DNA of 64,000 bases from Palaemon carinicauda (Eukaryota > Arthropoda > Malacostraca > Decapoda > Palaemonidae). Made by a program: the position numbers and the translations under genes. This document shows positions 57,310 to 64,000 of this stretch, piece by piece. The stretch's first letter is position 1, and each line of letters opens with the position of its first letter. Below the pieces are notes generated by a model. That model searched no databases and was not told the DNA's origin. It saw only the letters and a program-made list of their open reading frames with translations. Location of the stretch: contig NC_090751.1 of assembly GCF_036898095.1 (NCBI RefSeq), forward strand, positions 86,730,120 to 86,794,119, given 5' to 3'.

Positions 57310-60300
57310 TTAAAACAATTCTTATTATTCTTAACCATACACACCCAAGTTCTTTACTAAAGAAGAAGGATAACAACAAAGCTGGAACATGGCAGTTAAA
57401 ACTTTCAACGGGGTGTAAACAACTAGCAGGTAGTTACCCTGGAGGCAGTCTGTAACTCACTGTAACCTCAATTGGATTACAGCCGCAATTTACATTAGGG
57501 GTTGGTGACAGTAGAAAAGTTTAGGTAAAAACCTCAGGTTTGTATTGTTATTTAAAATATAAATTATTTAACAAATTTTTTATTTGTTCTTACACAAATA
57601 CGAACCATCGTTCTTTACAATAGGAGACTCATCCCTAGGCTGGAGGAAGCCCCCATTCCAACTGGCTGGAAACTTTACCCAGGAACTCAAGATTCTAACA
57701 TTTGCAATACCATAAGAATCACGGTTCCTTACGCCTCATGAACCACAAGAAATACTGTGGAAATTATGGCTCATAGAGTTGTTTTTGAGCCAAAAATCCT
57801 TAAGAGAATGATGCATTTGCTGAATCATGTTGTGTGTCTGATACGTAACACTCCCCCAGGTAAGGAGTGTGGGGAAAAAACTTCACCATATTTAAGTACA
57901 GAATAGCACACCGAGATCAAATCCAGCTGGCATGGTTTCGAAGCTAAACCCAAAAAGAGAAGATTGAAAGGAAAACAAAAGGCCAATCAGAATATCCTTT
58001 CATCCCAGACTCATACGTCACCCTTGCTCTTGATCTGATGCTAATGGTTCTGTGAAAGGAGCATAGGTAGCTATTCCATTCACTGTGTGGCTACAGCAGG
58101 TCTTGAAGAAGAAAACCTATGGGTCACATCCTACAGGAATAAGATAGTTAACATCGACTGATATTTCTCTGCCTATAAAACCTGCCACAGAGTGATTCTA
58201 GAAGGGTGGCAAGTGCTTATTCAGCTGAGCTTGAGTGCTCTTGATCTGATCTCCTTTTGAGGAAGGAATTGTAGCTCTGGTCATTAAGTATTGAATCAGT
58301 CTAATGATTATTTCTACCCAGTTTGCGGTAAGGATCTTTGTTTCTGACCATCAATATCGGGTGTGCAAGAAAACGAGATTCGTCCTCATCTTCCAAAATC
58401 AGGCATTCAAATGGGGAAGTGGTCAGCAGGAGTCCTCCAGTGCTACCCGTGCCAAACAAGGGGCTACTCCGAGGTCGATGATCTTTTTCATCAATAATCC
58501 AACAACTTTTCCTCTACTTGCCAGGAAAACCCCAGCCCAAACAAAAGCTGAATAGACACCCCGAGAGATGTCTTGTTACTGACGTCGGAGATTGCAAGAG
58601 CATGCACATCATTGTCTATGTTTTTGGTAAACTTACAAGCGTCAGACCTCGTAACATGTACGAATCATCTCCTTAGCCATGAAAAGATTTAGGAATCTTC
58701 CTCTAGAAGCCAGAAGGTTTACTAATCCGTGTAACTAGACTGTAAGGCAGGCCCACCTGATCTTGTAAAGATACCAGCCTCTCGAAGTACATATAAGAGC
58801 CAAAGAAGGTGTGAGCATCTTCCATTGATGCTCTCTCAGAGCACTGAGCATCTTGTTGAGGCCTAAAGTGACACCAGCCAGGTTGAATGTTCACTTAGAG
58901 GCAGTGTGGAGACAAATGAAAATGACGTGGGAGTTTCAAAGCTGTTGGATGCAGATCTTGAAGGCTGGAATGACTCTGGCTTAGGAGTGATTGAAAAGTA
59001 GTTGGTAATTGGAGAGAATTTGAACACTTCAGGATTGAAGAATACTCCAAAGCTGTGCAAATCACCTCCAAACCTACAGTGCCAAGCAAAGTCAATGCTT
59101 GGACTTCACAGCTGGGTGAGTAATAAAGAAGTAAGTACAGCTCTATGTTCAAATAATCAGGAACAAAAGTTCCTGAGGCTATGCCAATGGAGGTACACTT
59201 CTGGAAGGAAGGCTGCTGAGCCATATTCCTCGCCTCCTATAGAACCCACTCTTAACTGGTCTGCCTGTCCATCGAGAACGCTATCCCTAAGCTAAAAAAG
59301 CGTAAGATAGTATTGGAAGATGTCCGGGGACTATCATCTGAATGAGACAATCTTTAAAGATGAGAAGCAGAGAGCCCTCCCCTTTAAGTGTGGAACGTGA
59401 TCCTAGGATAGGATACGATCCACCCCCGGATTGAATTACTCTTATACCTGAGAGAGTTACTAGAGGCAAAGTACTAACTTCATTGATTCATCCTGAGGTA
59501 AAAAAATCTGGTCTAGCGAGAGGTTTGTTATAGCAACAAAGAGTGGGGTAACTCCTGCTTTGTCAAAATTAGTCAAATGGATGAAGCTCTGCTGAAGCAC
59601 AGGGGAATAGGAAGAGGGGGAGGGAGTAACCGGTCGCAGAGATGCACAGGAAACAACCTACCCGCCACTGGGAGAACATGTCTTTTGGCCCCAGAGGACC
59701 TAGGGAGGGGGAGTCATTGCAGACATCACCAGAACACTGACACGCTCTTTATCATTGGCGTTACCAAGGAGACCCTGGCACTGGGGAGCCTACCTGAAAG
59801 ACCTAAGTGGGCCAAAATTACTCGTTAGGTCACACTCGTCATCACCAGTAGTACAAACATAAAAGAGCCTTTAACCTCCGATGGGGTGCAGCGAACACAT
59901 AAAGTACACAACATGCCACCGGAACCTGAAGCCCTCCAACATAGGTCTAAGGGCTCCTTGCTTCTGCCGCATACTCCCTGGCACCTGAGAATGAGCTACA
60001 GGAGTAAGCTCAGGAGCATCAAAAGCAGATGCACCCAATGGAAAGGAAAAAGCTCTATTTCTCTTGCTCAAAGCATACGCCTGCCACCACAAGGATACCA
60101 CGACCTACACTTGTCACACAGGAATGATTCAGAACAATCATGTCCCTAGTAAGCAAATTGAGTTTGTGGATTTTCAGCTGGTTTAACAAAAAACATGATG
60201 TAAAGTCTAACCTCCCACAATGAGTGTCTTGTTTCACAATAACAATCAACTGCCAGTATTCACTTCTTGAAAGACAAGGAAAGTGAAAAGTTCACTTAAG

Positions 60301-60490
60301 GGCATATCAGTATGTCTGTACTCGATGAAGCCAAAAACATAAGTGAAGATACATTAAAAGGTAAGGGGGCAAGGGATCCTCACCCTTGCTCCCTGCTGAT
60401 TAAATGATTCAATGGCCATCTAACTTCCACGATAAAAACATATTCCCTACATAAAGAATGATGGTTTGTATCCACATAGGAACTACCTAA
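57310..60490 (-). mobile_element. internally deleted DIRS relic with both termini
   Basis: The left terminus repeats the arm CTTATTATTCTTAACCATAC and an ITR at about 57586-57619. The right terminus at about 60453-60485 is its inverse; I count 24 of 33 positions matching. The Cys-rich gag start lies at about 60060-60165 (GHDCSESFLCDKCRSWYPC on the minus strand), with a leader at 60180-60350 similar to 56280-56480. RT and RNase H are absent, so about 3.2 kb remains of an expected 8 kb. 57650-59600 is too decayed to assign. Confidence 0.5.
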
Positions 60491-60499
60491 TTTCCAAAA

Positions 60500-61950
60500 T
60501 TCCAAGCCAGGGGTCGTAAGGACTTGTACAGAGTGCATTTAAAGAGCTTGGAACCTTCGTAACCTCCCAAGATGGTGATCCAAGTTCTCTGAGAGGTCAG
60601 GAATGTTCGAAGCTACTCATGAGCATGGACAATTCCCATGACGAGGAGAGGTTTTGGTCTTTCAATCTAAAGATTTAGCTCAAGGCTGAGCAATAGCCTT
60701 TTACTGCAGAGACTGAGAGGAGCTTCTCTCGGCAAATGTAGATGAGGAAATAAAAAATTAAGTGTGGAAAGGCTCTAACCAGAGAAGTACTGTACCCCAT
60801 CTATGACATCAATTGCAGAAGATGGCTTACTTTTCCTGGAAGACAGCTGCAGAGGATTTAGGGAGATATTGCAGTGCCTCGCAAAAAGCTGTTTGCTCGG
60901 AGGAGATGCTGGATAGTCCCCACCCATGAAGTGATGGGAGGCCACTGAACTATGGAACCTATAGGCTTACTTTGTTAGTACGTGTGCTGGTTATCGTGTG
61001 CATACTGAGTGTTCTTGACGAGTTGGTGATCATGGCGTGGAGGCGATCTAGTGGCAGTAGAAGGCTTAACCTATGCAGGAGATAGTCTCTTCACAGCTGA
61101 TAGTGGCACTGACGAGGTACACTGAGGTGATCATGTTCTTGGAGATGATTTTGAGTGCGTAGCACGCGTACCATATAATGCACAAGGTAATCATTCGTGT
61201 CGTGAATCACAAGGATCTTTTACTAGTGGGCCATCATGCCTAAGGAGGTGATAGTGCCAGTGATCGTATCTATGAAGACATTTATCTTGGATGACTTCAT
61301 GGACTATCAGAAGAATTTTGATGACCTGGTGATTGTACTCATGGCTTGTTGTCCAAGGGACATCACAAACAGTTCTTTTTTGCTGACAAGGTGAGAGCAC
61401 CAACAGGGTGAGAAGACTTCTGGGCTCTAGCAGCTGCTAGAACCTCAAATAGTTGCAATGATGAAGGGCCATCATCAATTCAGCAATTATGGCATCGGGA
61501 GAGTTTTGGGCGAGAGGCAAGGGGGTATTGCCCTCACTAGTGGACGGCATTACTCCTATCTTGCTCAAGGAACTCCCTGAGGGGAAGGCACTGGTTCACT
61601 TCTTCTTACTTCATGCAACAGACTATGCCTCAAATGGAGAAGAACATGCAGCAGACTTGGAACCCGAAAGTGCGATAAAGGAGCTCAAGATTTTCTTAGA
61701 CATCACCTTGGGCTTTGCCAAGATTGACTCCACTCTTTAACATCATCCTATCCAAAAATCCAGTCCATTGCACAGGAGGCCACTCCCTACACTCAGAACA
61801 CGTGGAGTCCTGAGAACAGTTATGCCCCTGCAGAAATTACTGTACACAGGTGATGAGGGTCGACCTATTGTTTAGTATGCACCAACCATATCCTAACCTG
61901 GGTTTACCATAGCACAACTGCATGTCTGCCCATAGAACTGATATCATCAA
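60500..61950 (-). mobile_element. third DIRS relic (recombinase scrap plus gag start)
   Basis: 60670-60930 aligns with the recombinase N-terminal part of the minus copy at 38990-39250 (shared AAGGCTGAG-AATAGCC and GAGGAGATGCTGGATAGTC). 61770-61850 encodes, on the minus strand, HNCSQDSTCSECREWPPVQW, matching the CRxC/SECREC module of the (+) gag. Everything between is decayed. The frame at 61489-61740 on the plus strand is the antisense of gag and not a gene. Confidence 0.5.
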
Positions 61951-62109
61951 CAGCAAGCACACAGCAAATAATCTGGAAAGAAAAAGCAGATCATAAATAA
62001 AGCCAAAGTAGGACGCTGAGAAGTAAATCTGTTAAGAACGGCAACAGAAGTCAAAGTGAAGGTAGCGTTACCAGTCAGGTGAGAGGGACTTTTATGCCAC
62101 CCTGCAGCC

Positions 62110-63399
62110 AACTGTGTTTACCTTATTAAAAAGATTCATAGCCATTCCAGCATTGCTTGTTTTCAACTTTATACAGTTGGGAGTGGGTGGGTTGTTTCTG
62201 AGCATTATTACTGAATTTTTAAGTAATACATCTCAAAGAGTTGTTGTTGATGGTCAACATAGTGAATATAGGAATGTGATATCTGGTGTTCCACAGGGTA
62301 GTGTTCTCGGCCCATTACTTTTCATCTTATATACACATGATATGTGGTTTAGCCTAGAAAACAAGCTTGTTGCATATGCAGATGATGTTACTCTCTTTAC
62401 ATCAATTCCATCTCCTGAATGAAGATCTAGGGTTGCTGAATCCCTTAATTGAGATCTAGCTAAAATTAGTGCATGGTGCAAATTATGTGGCATGAAGTTG
62501 AATCCTATCAAAACTCAAAGTATGATTGTAAGGTCAAGGACAGGGGCTCCTCAACATGCGGATCTCAGCATTGATAATGTTTCTTTAACTTTGCATGACT
62601 TTTAAAATTCTAGGAGTGATCCTCGACAGCAAATTTACTTTTGAGAAACACATTAAGTCTGCGTCTTCTTCAATTGCACAAAATATTGGCTTATGGAGAA
62701 AGTCTTTTAAGATTTTCAGTGATCATTCTATTCTGAAGAGGTGTTTTAGTTCTTTCATTCTGCCTTGTTTCGAGTATTGTTCGCCTGTCTGGTCTTCAGC
62801 TGCTGATTTTCATCTTAATTTCTTGGACAGGAACTTATGGTCTATTAAAGTTCTTATTCCTGATCTAGATATTAATCTTTGGTACTGTCGTTCAATTAGT
62901 TCATTATGCATGTTGCATAAGATTTTTCATAATTCTGACCATCCTCTACATTCAGATCTTTCTGGACAGTTCCATCCTGTTCATAATACTAGGCATGCAG
63001 TTAATTCTAATAGTCAGGCCTTCTCTATCATGAGGCTCAGTACTACACCGTATTCTAGAAGTTTTATTCCAGCTGTTACCAAGTTGTGGAATGATCTTCC
63101 TAATCGGGTAGTTGAATCAGTAGAACTTCAAAAGTTCAAAGTTACAGCAAATGTTTTTATGTTGAACAGGCTGACATAAGTCTTTTTATAGTTATATATT
63201 ACAGTATTTATCTGTTTTAATGTTGTTAATGCTTTTCAAAATATTTTATTTTAATTTTTCATTGCTTCTTATATCGTATATTTATTTCCTTGTTTCCTTT
63301 CCTCACTGGGCTATTTTTTCCTATTGGAGCCCTTGGGCTTATAGCATCTTGCTTTTCCAACTAGGGTTGTAGCTTGGATAGTATTAATAATAATAATAA
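62110..63399 (+). mobile_element. 5'-truncated LINE with (TAA)n tail
   Basis: It starts inside the RT finger/palm region and runs to the 3' end. Frame 1 (62114-62422) has QLGVGGLFLSIITEFLSNTS, SGVPQGSVLGPLLFILYTHD and AYADDVTLFTS. After a frame break at 62422-62600, frame 2 (62595-63179) has ILGVILDSKFTFEKHIKS, ILPCFEYCSPVWSSAAD and SRSFIPAVTKLWNDLPNRVV. The A-x-ADD box is intact. The motifs suggest the CR1/Jockey group, clade not certain. The 3' UTR (63180-63380) ends TTTTCCAACTAGGGTTGTAG plus TAATAATAATAA and is shared with at least seven other copies in the window. Confidence 0.85.
62114..63179 (+). pseudogene. LINE reverse transcriptase, C-terminal part, frameshifted
   Basis: The palm (VPQGSVLGPLLF, YADDVTLF), thumb and C-terminal region are split between two frames with a TGA at 62420. 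It retains no endonuclease and no start, so it is dead. The last residues before TAA are ANVFMLNRLT. Confidence 0.85.
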
Positions 63400-63400
63400 A

Positions 63401-64000
63401 GGCCGATTCACACGACCCGTTTTCTTTCTGACAGGCTCGCCGGCGGTTAAGCGGCGTCTAGGTTTCTTACGTGTATTCAAATGCAACTGTTCACACGACC
63501 CGTCAGGCAGACGGCTGCCCTCGGACGTCAGCCGTCCGAGTCGGATAGGCTTCCTTCCCAAGAAACCTCGGCCGGTTTGACGGCCGTTAGCCATCCGTCC
63601 CAACCAACAGGTTGATGTTGTTTCGTGTTAACGAGGACCTGTATCGTACCTGTTCGTTTCGTGACCTACAAACCTCGATTTTTTTTCATAGTATAGTCAT
63701 AAAAATTAGAGTTAGGTTGTTGTTGACACCATGTATGAGAGGTTAATTGAACTTGTTCAAGGGTATGAGGAGATGTTAGACATGGCAAACAAGATGTATA
63801 GAAATAATTTACATAAACAAAAAATATGGAAAATGACTGTAGAGGCATTAAATAAAACAGGAGGATTTTAATATTCTTGGCATGGTGCATAAAGTATAAT
63901 GAAGTTGCATAACTTATCTTATCAACACAGTTATCAACCAACATCTTAAAGTGTCAAAATTATCGTAATTTACTCGATCCTCACGTGACAGAGTCTAAGT
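63401..64000 (+). mobile_element. PIF/Harbinger-like DNA transposon, left end
   Basis: The LINE tail (TAATAA) is followed directly by GGCCGATTCACACGACCCGT, with a sub-terminal repeat GTTCACACGACCCGTC at 63489. G/C-rich ends with TTCACACGA and a TAA target are typical of PIF/Harbinger elements. A MADF-like ORF follows at 63731. The element runs off the window, so the other terminus is not visible. Confidence 0.5.
63731..63871 (+). CDS. MADF-like domain ORF, first exon or truncated
   Basis: 46 codons: MYERLIELVQGYEEMLDMAN, KMYRNNLHKQKIWKMTVEAL, NKTGGF, then TAA. The pattern LIELV-x-x-Y-x-x-L...Y+N-x-x-+-x-x-x-W is the start of a MADF/Myb-like DNA-binding domain, carried by the second ORF of PIF/Harbinger transposons. 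ACC precedes the ATG. It stops early compared with the roughly 85-residue domain, so it is either truncated or spliced. 63872-64000 shows no continuation. Confidence 0.5.
   Translation: MYERLIELVQGYEEMLDMANKMYRNNLHKQKIWKMTVEALNKTGGF

Noticed and set aside
58304..59828. Several short plus-strand frames
   Set aside because: They lie in decayed DIRS relic sequence with no domain and no splice support.

Overview
The window is intron-rich, AT-rich eukaryotic DNA crowded with long (TA)n, (CT)n/(GA)n and (TAA)n microsatellites, LINE and SINE remnants, MITEs and DIRS-type retrotransposons. This mix, together with an arthropod-type lysyl oxidase-like gene, points to a decapod crustacean (shrimp or a relative). 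That assignment is inference from repeat style and protein content. No rRNA, tRNA or CRISPR locus was seen. One assembly gap of exactly 500 N lies at 12700-13199.

Layout. 1-15.6 kb: no supportable gene; microsatellites and interspersed repeats, several nested in one another. 18.1-28.8 kb (+): a lysyl oxidase-like gene with two SRCR domains and a complete copper-amine-oxidase catalytic region. It carries two alternative last exons (24257-24379 and 28679-28801) that look like a tandem duplication. 30.08-31.43 kb: a hAT-like MITE nested in a TTAA-flanked MITE, with about 490 bp of (TA)n inside. 32.1-57.2 kb (-): two exons of a COMMD10-like gene, convergent with the lysyl oxidase gene and separated by almost 25 kb. 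At least one COMM-domain exon between them was not found.

The COMMD10-like interval is filled with retrotransposons: an RTE/BovB-like LINE fragment (35.5-36.7 kb, -), a degraded DIRS element (37.4 to at least 43.1 kb, -), a nearly complete DIRS element (46.23-54.17 kb, +) and a DIRS gag relic (54.2-56.65 kb, -). Upstream of the COMMD10-like exon lie two further DIRS relics (57.3-60.5 and 60.5-61.9 kb, -), a 5'-truncated LINE (62.1-63.4 kb, +) and the start of a PIF/Harbinger-like DNA transposon with a MADF-like ORF (63.4 kb to the window edge).

How the parts relate. The (+) DIRS element has gag, reverse transcriptase, RNase H, a methyltransferase-like region and tyrosine recombinase in canonical order, between perfect 43-bp inverted repeats, but frameshifts make it inactive. 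Its gag carries a long Arg-Gln-Arg-Ser-Pro tandem repeat resembling an RS domain. The LINE at 62.1-63.4 kb ends in a roughly 190-bp tail plus (TAA)n. The same tail ends at least seven non-autonomous copies elsewhere in the window, which suggests one LINE machinery mobilises them and seeds the (TAA)n microsatellites.
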